From assembly GCA_037127585.1 (NCBI GenBank), contig JBAXYB010000023.1, forward strand, positions 1-32,561: 32,561 nt of DNA, written 5' to 3'. Below the pieces are notes generated by a model that was not told the DNA's origin, did not search any database, and was given only the letters and a program-made list of their open reading frames with translations. The stretch is from CAINDI01 sp037127585. Its GTDB lineage: Bacteria > Verrucomicrobiota > Verrucomicrobiia > Palsa-1439. A program made the translations under genes and the position numbers. Of this stretch, positions 25,478 to 32,561 are shown piece after piece (position 1 is the stretch's first letter; every line of letters begins with the position of its first letter).

Positions 25478-25720
25478 GCGCCTTTGCCCGTTTTCCGACT
25501 CTTTCCTTCACTCTCCGACTCATGTCGACTACACGCAGCAAAGCCTTATAAACAAAGGACGAAGTCGCTATCAGCTTTGTTGTCTAATGTAATCTTGCTC
25601 CGACCCGTAACAGCCTGTTTTTGACCGAAAGGTTACAACAAAAGGTTACATATTTTCGGATGCTAAGTTTCCGCCGTTTTGAATTGCCACCATCCGGTTA
25701 AAACAGAACTCTGCCCGAAT
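25478..25720. other. AT-rich spacer at the island end with two AAAGGTTACA direct repeats
   Basis: This 243-nt stretch is clearly poorer in G+C than the chromosome to its left and holds no convincing gene. AAAGGTTACA occurs twice (25628-25637 and 25641-25650), 13 nt apart, and GTAAC in the opposite sense lies at about 25607. Iterons of this kind next to an attachment site commonly bind excisionase or integrase arm domains. The neighbouring gene encodes an excisionase-like HTH protein. The att-site role is inferred. Confidence 0.45.
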
Positions 25721-26128
25721 ATGAATGACACGAATAAAAAAGCAGAAGCGTTGAAAATAGAGTTGGGATCAGATGGCTCGGTTCGACTTGAGGTTTCCGC
25801 AATGTTGATGAGTAGCATCCGAACTGCAATGACCGACTTTGTGAAAGCGTTGGCTCCCGTTGTGATTGTCCCGCCATTGCCCGCACCGATCGCAGTGACG
25901 GTAAAACCGCCCCCTCTGAATCTGCCGCCAACATCTAAGGAGCTCCGAACTCCGCCACAAGATTATCTATCGGTTCATGAAATCGGACAGCAGTATGGAG
26001 TTAGTGACCGAACTGTTTGGCGGTGGATCGCCGGTTACGATCTTCCCCATTACAGAATTCGGAAAATGGTTCGGTTGAAGGCTGACGAAGTTCGGGAATG
26101 GGTAGAAAAGCAGCAGCGGCGACGATGA
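25721..26128 (+). CDS. AlpA/excisionase-like helix-turn-helix protein
   Basis: A 135-residue protein from ATG 25721 (the frame also allows a TTG at 25679). The C-terminal third, about 82-133, is a MerR/excisionase-type winged HTH: 'YLSVHEIGQQYGVSDRTVWR' then 'LPHYRIRKMVRLKADEVREW'. The N-terminal part has an acidic/helical start (1-45) and a Pro-rich linker (47-80). Such proteins control excision or transcription of integrated elements. Its place 240 nt inside the tRNA half-gene supports that role. Its stop overlaps an ATG of a following open frame (ATGA at 26125). Confidence 0.75.
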   Translation: MNDTNKKAEALKIELGSDGSVRLEVSAMLMSSIRTAMTDFVKALAPVVIVPPLPAPIAVTVKPPPLNLPPTSKELRTPPQDYLSVHEIGQQYGVSDRTVWRWIAGYDLPHYRIRKMVRLKADEVREWVEKQQRRR

Positions 26129-26186
26129 AGTTGCGCCTGTCGTACAAACGCGGCAGTAAGATTATCGCGATGCCTCTGGCGGCGAC

Positions 26187-26220
26187 GGGAAACAGGGGTG
26201 GAGTGCCTCCCCAGTTTCCC
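26187..26220. repeat. Imperfect palindrome, copy 1 (spacer upstream of hsdM)
   Basis: GGGAAAC (26187-26193) pairs with GTTTCCC (26214-26220), and inside lies GGGGTGG/CCTCCCC with one mismatch. Sequence similarity with copy 2 extends to the right, through 'CCCTTTCGATTCCCTTCCCCC' and on to a shared CGCAGATG near 26252. Confidence 0.7.
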
Positions 26221-26306
26221 TTTCGATTCCCTTCCCCCAACCCTCGCGACTCGCAGATGGATCGGCGTGGGTGTCATCCGCCGGGACTCCGCGCGGCCTT
26301 GTGCAC

Positions 26307-26332
26307 GGCAAATACCCTGTCTCCCGTTTGCC
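26307..26332. repeat. Short inverted repeat between the two palindromes
   Basis: GGCAAA (26307-26312) and TTTGCC (26327-26332) form a 6-bp stem with a 14-nt loop. It lies between the two palindromic copies and might belong to one structured unit with them. Confidence 0.35.
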
Positions 26333-26396
26333 GGCAACGTCCGCTCTCCGTCCCGCTCCTGCCACCCACGCCGCCCAACTGCGCAAGCCGTCGCGA

Positions 26397-26438
26397 CCAA
26401 AGGGAAACTAGGAGGCTGCCTCCCCAGTTTTCCTTTGG
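26397..26438. repeat. Imperfect palindrome, copy 2 (spacer upstream of hsdM)
   Basis: CCAAAGGGAAACT (26397-26409) pairs with AGTTTTCCTTTGG (26426-26438) with a single G-U position. GGAGG-CTG-CCTCC is inside. It is a diverged second copy of the element 210 nt upstream, with homology continuing into the C-rich right flank. The whole 26,129-26,652 stretch otherwise holds no gene I can support. Confidence 0.7.
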
Positions 26439-26652
26439 AATCCTTTCCCCCTCCCGTGGTGCGGCTACGCAGATGCACGCCCTGGACTACGCGAATGGTG
26501 CTATACGCCAGCACCACCCGCTACGCCAAGTCGAGCAACTGCGCTTGACGCCGCCAACTACAAACGACAACGGCAGCTTTACCGCGAGCTTGCCCTGATA
26601 ACTTCTCACCGATAACATGCGCGCGTCTTCAAACTTCAACTTTCTGAACTAA

Positions 26653-29448
26653 ATGCGCCGAACTAAGATCACTCTTGGACAGCTCGAAAAGTTTCTCTTC
26701 AAGTCCGCCGACACGCTGCGACCTTCGATGGATGCGTCGGAGTACAAGGAATATATCTTCGGCTTGCTCTTCTTGAAGCGCTTGTCAGACGTATTTGAGG
26801 AAAAGCGGGAACAGTTGAAGAAGGATTACAGGCACCTTCCCGCCGACCGCCTTGCCGAGATTCTCGAAAATCGAACCAGCTACGGAGACACGATGTTCGT
26901 GCCGCCTCGTGCGCGTTGGAAAGAGGCGTGGACGGAAACACTCGAAGACGGCACCACACAGCCGCGCCCGGCACTCAAGGATACCCAAACCGGTATCGGC
27001 GAGATGCTGAACAAGGCCATCGCAGCGCTGGAGGACGACAACGAAGCTCTACACGGCGTTCTTAAGGGCAATATCAACTTCAATGAGCAGGTCTCCGGAA
27101 AACCGAAGATAAAGAACGACGACCTCAAAGACCTGCTCGACCATTTCACGAAGAGCGTGGACGGGCAAGGCGTCCCGTTGGTCAACGACGTGTTCGAGTT
27201 TCCGGACCTGCTCGGCGCCGCCTATGAGTATTTGATCAAAGAGTTCGCTGACAGCGCAGGAAAAAAGGGCGGGCAATTCTACACCCCGCCTTGGGTCGTC
27301 AGGCTCATGGTACGCCTGATTGATCCTAAGCAGAAGATGGGTATCTACGACCCGACGGTCGGCTCCGGCGGTATGCTGATCCAGTGCAGCCAGTATGTGA
27401 GCGAACAGGGTGGCGACGGCACAGACCTTGAGTTTCACGGGCAGGACAGCGACGGCGGCGTGGTGTCTATCGCCAAAATGAACCTCATCCTGCACAACTT
27501 GCAGTCTTCACACATCGAGTTTGGCAACACGCTGGAGGAGCCGCACAATGAGAAGGACGGTCAACTCATCCAGTATGACCGGGTAATTGCCAATCCTCCT
27601 TTTGCGCAGAACTGGACGCTCTCCCGCTGCAAGCGTCCTGAACGCTTTCAATATGGTCATGCTCCGCAGACCGGAAAGAAAGCGGACCTCATGTTCCTCC
27701 AGCACATGCTGGCCAGCCTGAAAAGCACAGGGCGCGGCGCGGTGGTAATGCCGCATGGAGTGTTGTTTCGCGGACGGAAGGAGCGGGAGATTCGCATGGC
27801 CCTGCTTCGGGCGCGGGTGATCGAGGCTATCATCGGCCTGCCGCCGAAACTGTTTTACGGCACCGGCATCCCAGCGGTGATCATCATCCTGAATAAGTCC
27901 ATCTCTGACAAAGAGCGTGACCATGTCTTCCTCATCAATGCCGACCGGGAGTTCGCCGAAGGGAAAAAGCAAAACCAGCTTCGCCCTGAAGACATTGAGA
28001 AGATCGTCCACGTGTTCCAGAGCCGGGACGAGAGGGACAAGAAATACGCTCGCCGGGTGCCCATCTCTGAGATCGAGCAATCGCACGACTGGAATCTGAA
28101 CCTCCGCCGTTACGTGGACAACACGCCGCTCCCGGAGCCGGAGGACGTGCGCTGCCATCTGCACGGCGGTGTGCCACGGGTGGAAGTGGGCGGCGCGGCT
28201 GCCACAAAACAGCTCGCGAAGTTCAACCTCTCCGCTGCCTGCGCCTTCGATGACCTTGATGCAGACCGCTTCACTTTCAAAGCCGACCTCACCAGTGCTG
28301 CCGAGGTACGGACACGCGTGGAGAGCCAACCGGAGATTGCCACCACCCGCACCCGCTTGAATGACGCGCTGGCTGGATGGTGGGTGACGGCACGCGAGGA
28401 CTTCTCCGAACTGGCCCCTCAGCCCACGCCACCGGTAGTGCGAGAAACGCCGGGCAGCGGCTCCTTCGTCACTCTCACCGATTCCCGCCTGCCCAAAGTG
28501 CGTGCCGCCTTGCTTGATCAACTCGTGAAGGTTCTCGTGCCGCTCGGTGTGCTGGATGATTACCAGTCACGCGGTGTGTTCGTGAACTGGTGGGACAGCA
28601 TCAAGTATGATCTCAAGACCATCACCTCCATCGGCTGGGCACCCACGCTCATCCCGGAGCAGATGGTCATCGACCGTTTCTTTGCTGCCGAGCGTGACGC
28701 CATTGTGGCACGGGAGCAATCCATCGCTGAAGCCGAGGCCGCCGTTGCGGAGACGGTGGAGAATGCCCAGACGGTTCTCGAATACGAAGCGGACGAGGAT
28801 GAAACCGTAACCGCCGCTCTCATGCGCACCGAGTTGACGAACGAGATCGACGATGATGAATCGGAGATGACCAAGGAATTCCGCGATGCGCTCGCCGCCC
28901 TCAAAGCCGCGGAGACCACGTTGAAGGCGCACAAGGAAGAGCACAAACGCCTCACCGAAGAACTCGCCCTGAAAGTGGAGTTCAAACTCTTCGGTATCGT
29001 GGACAAACTGGAGGAACGCACCGCCCTGCTCGCCACAGCGGAGACAGAACTCACGGCTACCGGTGGCCCTCTGCCTGCCTCACCAGCCCGGCGCGCCAAA
29101 GGGCAGCCCAAGGCCACGGAGGCTGAAAAAACCGCGTTGAAAAAGCGCAAGGCGCTCACTGAAGACGTAGCCACTCTCAAGGCCACCATCGCCCGCTACC
29201 ATGCGCTTGTGCAGGGAATCGGTGGCGTCATCACCACGGAGCAGGCGCGGGAGCTGATCCTTCAGAAGCATCACGACCTCGTTGCCGGGTGCTTGCAGCG
29301 TTACGTGCAGGCGGAAGAGCGGGCGCTATTTGGCATCTTCGAGAATTTGTTCGCCAAGTATTCCACCAGCTCGAAAAGCATGGAGGACGCACGGCAGGTC
29401 ACGCTTGGTGAATTGCAGGGATTCCTTTCCAAGCTCGGATACGCATGA
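26653..29448 (+). CDS. hsdM: Type I restriction-modification system methyltransferase subunit (HsdM), extended
   Basis: A 931-residue N6-adenine methyltransferase. The N-terminal HsdM helical domain ('LRPSMDASEYKEYIFGLLFL', about 23-42) is followed by 'GQFYTPPWVVRLMVRLIDP' (about 207), the AdoMet motif I 'DPTVGSGGM' (about 234) and the catalytic motif IV 'NPPF' (about 314). The C-terminal 430 residues are beyond the common 480-530-residue form: a region at 490-690, then a Glu/Ala-rich coiled-coil-like stretch (about 690-830), a Lys/Ala/Pro linker, and a final helical block. It would form M2S with HsdS for host protection and R2M2S with HsdR for cleavage. hsdS begins at its stop (ATGA). Confidence 0.96.
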   Translation: MRRTKITLGQLEKFLFKSADTLRPSMDASEYKEYIFGLLFLKRLSDVFEEKREQLKKDYRHLPADRLAEILENRTSYGDTMFVPPRARWKEAWTETLEDGTTQPRPALKDTQTGIGEMLNKAIAALEDDNEALHGVLKGNINFNEQVSGKPKIKNDDLKDLLDHFTKSVDGQGVPLVNDVFEFPDLLGAAYEYLIKEFADSAGKKGGQFYTPPWVVRLMVRLIDPKQKMGIYDPTVGSGGMLIQCSQYVSEQGGDGTDLEFHGQDSDGGVVSIAKMNLILHNLQSSHIEFGNTLEEPHNEKDGQLIQYDRVIANPPFAQNWTLSRCKRPERFQYGHAPQTGKKADLMFLQHMLASLKSTGRGAVVMPHGVLFRGRKEREIRMALLRARVIEAIIGLPPKLFYGTGIPAVIIILNKSISDKERDHVFLINADREFAEGKKQNQLRPEDIEKIVHVFQSRDERDKKYARRVPISEIEQSHDWNLNLRRYVDNTPLPEPEDVRCHLHGGVPRVEVGGAAATKQLAKFNLSAACAFDDLDADRFTFKADLTSAAEVRTRVESQPEIATTRTRLNDALAGWWVTAREDFSELAPQPTPPVVRETPGSGSFVTLTDSRLPKVRAALLDQLVKVLVPLGVLDDYQSRGVFVNWWDSIKYDLKTITSIGWAPTLIPEQMVIDRFFAAERDAIVAREQSIAEAEAAVAETVENAQTVLEYEADEDETVTAALMRTELTNEIDDDESEMTKEFRDALAALKAAETTLKAHKEEHKRLTEELALKVEFKLFGIVDKLEERTALLATAETELTATGGPLPASPARRAKGQPKATEAEKTALKKRKALTEDVATLKATIARYHALVQGIGGVITTEQARELILQKHHDLVAGCLQRYVQAEERALFGIFENLFAKYSTSSKSMEDARQVTLGELQGFLSKLGYA

Positions 29449-30668
29449 AGACGCTTGGCTCCATCGTGACCTACAAAAAGGGTAAGCCGCCGAAGACGGG
29501 ACCGCACGGACGGCTTCCCGTTCTGTCGCCTCATTACCTGCGCACCGGCCAGATTGAGGACATGGCAGAACCGACTTCCAAGGATGTGGTGCTAAAGGGC
29601 GGTGAACTCATCCTGCTGTGGGACGGCTCCAACGCCGGAGAGTTTTTCCGGGCGCGGGCCGGTGTCCTCAGCTCGACGATGGTCGCTTTTGAATTCGACG
29701 AGGAAGTAACCAATCCCGATTACCTATATTACGACCTGAAGCGCTTTGAGCCAGAACTCAAAGGGCGAACCGCTGGCTCAGGGATTCCGCATGTCGATAA
29801 AGAGGTGTTGCTCGCACGACGGGTTTTCGAGGGCGGACCGGATGAGCAGAAAGCGGCGGCCAAGGTTCTCATTAAGGTTGACCACGCCATCAAGCAAACC
29901 GAGGCCCTGTTGGCGAAGCAGCAGCGAATCAAGGCAGGGCTGATGCACGACCTCCTCACTCTCGGTCTCGACTCCCATGACCGGCTCCGCGATTCTTCGA
30001 CAAGCCAATTCAAGCCTTCACGAGTTGGAGAAATTCCTATCGATTGGAATCCTTCAACCGTTGGTGCTGAATGCGATGAAGTTTGCGTCGGCATCGTGAT
30101 ACGTCCAACGCAGTATTACGCCGAACAAGGTCCAATCGCTTTGAGGTCGCTGAATGTGCAAGGTGGATTCTTCGATTTGTCGAACGTGGTGCGAATTCGA
30201 CATGAAGCGAATGAGAGGCTATCGAAGAGCCGATTGAGAGCGGGCGATGTAGTAACGGTCCGAACCGGAGAGCCTGGCACCTCTGCCGTCGTTGTGCCAG
30301 AACTTGAAGGCGCTAACTGTATAGATCTCGTAATTTCGCGTCCTGGCCGTCGTTTGCGAGCCGGCTTTCTAGCTCTGTGGATGAATTCGGCATTCGGCAA
30401 GAAACATGTTTTCCAAAACCAAGGCGGCCTGGCGCAACAACACTTCAATGTGGGGGCCATGAAGTTACTCCCGATTCCGATTCCCGACGTTACTGAGCAA
30501 GACGCAATCGTCGTCCGTGGAAAGGCAATCACAAGCGCGCACGATGAGCTCCAAGAAACGCTCGTGAAACTCCGCCGCCTGAAGAGCGGCCTCATGCACG
30601 ACCTTCTAACTGGCCGTGTCCCAGTCACGCCGTTGCTTCCGAACTCCACAACTTTGGTTTCACCGTGA
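29445..30668 (+). CDS. hsdS: Type I restriction-modification specificity subunit (HsdS)
   Basis: A 407-residue protein with two target-recognition halves, each followed by a related helical spacer. TRD1 is about 1-145, then 'DHAIKQTEALLAKQQRIKAG' and 'LMHDLLTLGLD' (about 148-180). TRD2 is about 195-350, then 'ELQETLVKLRRLKSGLMHDL' with 'LTGRVP' (about 368-394). The repeated 'GLMHDLLT' shows the internal duplication. TRD1 is unusually short at its N-terminus: it lacks the usual 'IG.IP..W' lead-in that TRD2 has ('VGEIPIDWNPSTVG'). It recognises a bipartite DNA site. The next gene starts at its stop (GTGA). Confidence 0.94.
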   Translation: MKTLGSIVTYKKGKPPKTGPHGRLPVLSPHYLRTGQIEDMAEPTSKDVVLKGGELILLWDGSNAGEFFRARAGVLSSTMVAFEFDEEVTNPDYLYYDLKRFEPELKGRTAGSGIPHVDKEVLLARRVFEGGPDEQKAAAKVLIKVDHAIKQTEALLAKQQRIKAGLMHDLLTLGLDSHDRLRDSSTSQFKPSRVGEIPIDWNPSTVGAECDEVCVGIVIRPTQYYAEQGPIALRSLNVQGGFFDLSNVVRIRHEANERLSKSRLRAGDVVTVRTGEPGTSAVVVPELEGANCIDLVISRPGRRLRAGFLALWMNSAFGKKHVFQNQGGLAQQHFNVGAMKLLPIPIPDVTEQDAIVVRGKAITSAHDELQETLVKLRRLKSGLMHDLLTGRVPVTPLLPNSTTLVSP

Positions 30669-31432
30669 CTACGTTGCGCGAAATTGTTGCCGCTAGCACT
30701 GCCATCGCAGAGGAACTGCCGCTCGTTCACACGACCCAGCGCAAGAAACTGGACGAACTACGCGCAACACACCAACTCAGCGAACCAGATTGTGACGTAT
30801 TCAATGAGCCGGTGGTCTATCTTTTTTACGGTCGTCCAGCGTATCGGTCTTTGCTGGGCCGTGATCCCGGTTCCCATTTTGAGCTTTGTCCCATCGGACT
30901 TGTGTTTCGCCCCGGCACTGTATCGACATCGATTCGGCGCATGTTTGCATGTGACTCCGGCGCTGTGCATCTGGGGCTTCTGGAGCCGCACGTCTTACGG
31001 GCGGAACTCACAGATCTTGAACTTGAACCAGTAATTGAGAGTGCGCGGCGACTCGTCCCATTTATTTACGGGACAAATCGCGACTACTTCGCAACGCACC
31101 TGAATCCCCAGGTTCCACCCGCATTGCCAGTTGGTGAGGTCGCGGATCGGTGGCACAGACTCATCCAGAACCCCACGTTAACGACGTGTGATGATCGTAT
31201 GTCGGCAATCGAAGTGCAGGTCATGGGGCCGGTAAGCCTCAAGGACTCATTGCTCTATGTGGTGCTGCCATCCGAACTGCTCGAAGACGCGGACGTTCGC
31301 ACAACAATCTTCGACCATTGGAAGTGTGACCCGCTCCCATATGATGTTTACCATGCAGCTCCACCAATTGAATACTACTCCGATATTCGGCGCGTAGTCA
31401 GGGAGCAGTATCAAAGAACCCACCGGATTTGA
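30665..31432 (+). CDS. Unrecognised protein encoded between hsdS and hsdR
   Basis: A 255-residue soluble protein that starts with GTG overlapping the hsdS stop (GTGA), so it is translated with the R-M genes. I do not recognise it. Visible are a helical N-terminus, 'LPLVHTTQRKKLDELRA' (18-34), a striking 'VVYLFYGRPAYRS' (50-62), 'PIGLVFRPGT', 'RRLVPFIYGTNRDYFATHLN' (about 128-147), a central 'MSAIEVQVMGPVSL', and 'YDVYHAAPPIEYYSDIRRVV' near the end. The H-T-T...Y-G-R-P-A-Y pattern loosely recalls the N-terminus of ADP-ribosyltransferase-like folds, but this is only a suspicion. G+C is lower than in hsdM. It could be an accessory defence effector or an R-M regulator. Confidence 0.8.
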   Translation: MTTLREIVAASTAIAEELPLVHTTQRKKLDELRATHQLSEPDCDVFNEPVVYLFYGRPAYRSLLGRDPGSHFELCPIGLVFRPGTVSTSIRRMFACDSGAVHLGLLEPHVLRAELTDLELEPVIESARRLVPFIYGTNRDYFATHLNPQVPPALPVGEVADRWHRLIQNPTLTTCDDRMSAIEVQVMGPVSLKDSLLYVVLPSELLEDADVRTTIFDHWKCDPLPYDVYHAAPPIEYYSDIRRVVREQYQRTHRI

Positions 31433-31437
31433 ATGAT

Positions 31438-32514
31438 ATGAGCGCTAACGAACATCATCAACTGGTTGGATTGTATCGCGCCCGCCCTGAGCCTCCTGGG
31501 TTTGCAATCTGTGTTTTCTCCAACGACACAGGTGTCCTCTGCGTTCAGGAGGCCTCTGAAGGCGGTCTCGTCTCGCGATTCTTTCCGTGTGATGCAGAAC
31601 GTGGTGAATTGCAGACAGGCCCAATCGGCGAGCCCGGATACGAACCGGTGGTTTCGGAGGTTGGCTCGGCGATGCTGTTCGCCTTTCAACGGACGGATGG
31701 CAGCTTTGTGATTGGGACCCGAACCACCGTCGAGTCTGCCGTAAGAGATGAACTCATTAATCTCTGGAAGTTCCCGTTCGTCTTTGCGGAGGCGGCTCGT
31801 TTCGTAGGTGATCAGGACGCAATTCTGCGGGCAGAGAAGGCCACGGCACGGCTCCTCAAGAATCCGCGATGGGATCGTCAAACAGTCGGGCCTTTCGTAG
31901 CTGGAGAATCCAAACGCGAGGGGGTCCGTCTTGACGAGAAGAATCACGTCGAGGAGCCGCTCTTGGAGCATCTGGACAGGCTAGGATGGACGGTCGTGCG
32001 ATTGGACATGCATCAGCAGACAACTGCTGACACGGGGCGCAGAGATTTCTCCCAAGTCGTGCTGGAGAAGCGCCTCGCCGATGCCATCTGCGCCATCAAT
32101 GACTGGATGGAGCCGGATCAGGTGGAGGAAGTGGTTCGCAGGCTATGCGACTTCCAAAGTCCGTCACTGATGGAAAATAACAAGCAGGTGCTCAAGTGGA
32201 TCACCGAAGGCACCGGAGTCGCGGAGAATCGCAAGACCGGCGAGCGAAGCCCGACAGTGCGGATCGTCGACTTTTCTCCCGATTCCACCAAGAACGACTG
32301 GCTGGCGGTGAGCCAGTTCAAGGTGAGGATTCCGGGGCGTGACCAGCACATCATCGCGGATGTTGTTCTCTTCTTGAACGGCCTACCGGTGGTGCTGTTC
32401 GAGTGCAAAAGCCCAAAAGTCCAAGAACCGACCGCCGAGGCGATTGATCAAATCCTCCGCTACAGCGAGCAGCGCGGAGCGAGTGGTGAGGGCAATCCGG
32501 CGCTGTTCTATTGA
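31438..32514 (+). pseudogene. hsdR: Truncated type I restriction subunit (HsdR) with an extra N-terminal domain
   Basis: 358 residues from ATG 31438, 5 nt after the previous stop; an in-frame TTG at 31429 is possible. Residues 1-160 form a domain I do not recognise ('VFSNDTGVLCVQEASEGGLV', 'SAMLFAFQRTDGSFVIGT'). HsdR proper begins near 'DEKNHVEEPLLEHLDRLGW' (about 166-184), and the HSDR_N nuclease domain shows 'HIIADVVLFLNGLPVVLFEC' with the PD-(D/E)xK residues D and E-x-K near 308 and 322-324. Normal HsdR continues with two helicase domains to about 1000 residues. Here a TGA follows 'GNPALFY', and no frame of the last 47 nt resembles HsdR. The gene is broken, probably by an insertion. Confidence 0.8.
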
Positions 32515-32561
32515 TACTCGTATAATAGGGTGTCATACTGGCCACAAATCAGCTTGCGCGT

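Larger units (their letters stand above)
26125..26598 (+). pseudogene. Possible coupled open frame, start intact but body replaced by repeats
   Basis: An ATG at 26125 overlaps the HTH gene stop in the ATGA arrangement of coupled genes. The first 20 or so residues ('MKLRLSYKRGSKIIAMPLAA') look like a real protein start. From about codon 21 the frame runs into two palindromic repeats and becomes Pro/Arg/Ser-rich without domain character, ending at 26598. The best reading is a gene interrupted or eroded by repeat insertion. Chance is also possible. I recognise no product. Confidence 0.25.

Noticed and set aside
25440..26652. tRNA-Thr with a group I intron in the anticodon loop
   Set aside because: No 3' tRNA half, T arm or splice-like continuation is found before hsdM, and the adjacent genes are not homing endonucleases. 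An island junction fits better.

Overview
The window is GC-rich bacterial chromosome, roughly 60% GC by eye, from about 1 to 25.4 kb. After an abrupt junction at about 25,478 it is visibly more AT-rich and mosaic. Gene content suggests an environmental PVC-group bacterium, most likely Verrucomicrobiota or a relative. The clues are several uroporphyrinogen-decarboxylase-like (URO-D-like) paralogues beside a six-hairpin glycosidase-like protein, a divergent membrane pyrophosphatase, a dnaK-groES-groEL-rpoZ-smpB order, and nested palindromic repeats. The phylum is an inference; no rRNA gene is present.

Layout. (a) 1-8.2 kb: carbohydrate or methyl-transfer type cluster. It holds a partial URO-D-like gene followed 3 nt later by a 901-aa glycosidase-like protein, a divergent minus-strand block (CBM9-like protein, fatty acid desaturase, membrane protein), and two abutting URO-D-like genes. 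(b) 8.4-8.6 kb: tRNA-Val(UAC) and tRNA-Asp(GUC) on the minus strand, with a good promoter. (c) 8.8-12.1 kb: an unrecognised protein followed closely by a membrane-bound pyrophosphatase (hppA). (d) 12.1-17.0 kb, minus strand: dnaK, groES, groEL, a terminator, rpoZ and smpB, a housekeeping protein-quality block. (e) 17.15-18.9 kb: a beta-hydroxyacid dehydrogenase carrying an in-frame palindromic repeat, coupled to an exported phosphodiester glycosidase-like protein. (f) 18.9-20.6 kb, minus: an orphan oligopeptide permease pair. (g) 20.7-22.0 kb: bifunctional NAD(P)HX repair enzyme (nnr). (h) 22.0-25.4 kb, minus: a sugar ABC transporter (lipoprotein, MalF-like, MalG-like) without its ATPase.

(i) 25.44-32.56 kb: a genomic island. 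The 5' half of a tRNA-Thr(UGU) gene stops exactly after the anticodon loop, and foreign DNA follows: an AlpA/excisionase-like HTH gene next to direct repeats, a degenerate repeat-rich spacer, and a tightly overlapping type I restriction-modification operon. The operon runs hsdM (unusually long), hsdS, a 255-aa gene of unknown function, then an hsdR fragment with an extra N-terminal domain. hsdR stops at 32,514 after its nuclease motif; an insertion just past the PD-(D/E)xK domain is suspected.

The best candidates for something new are the four-gene type I cassette with its unknown third gene and fused HsdR N-domain, the tRNA-Thr half-gene island junction, and the palindromic element that has become part of a dehydrogenase coding sequence.
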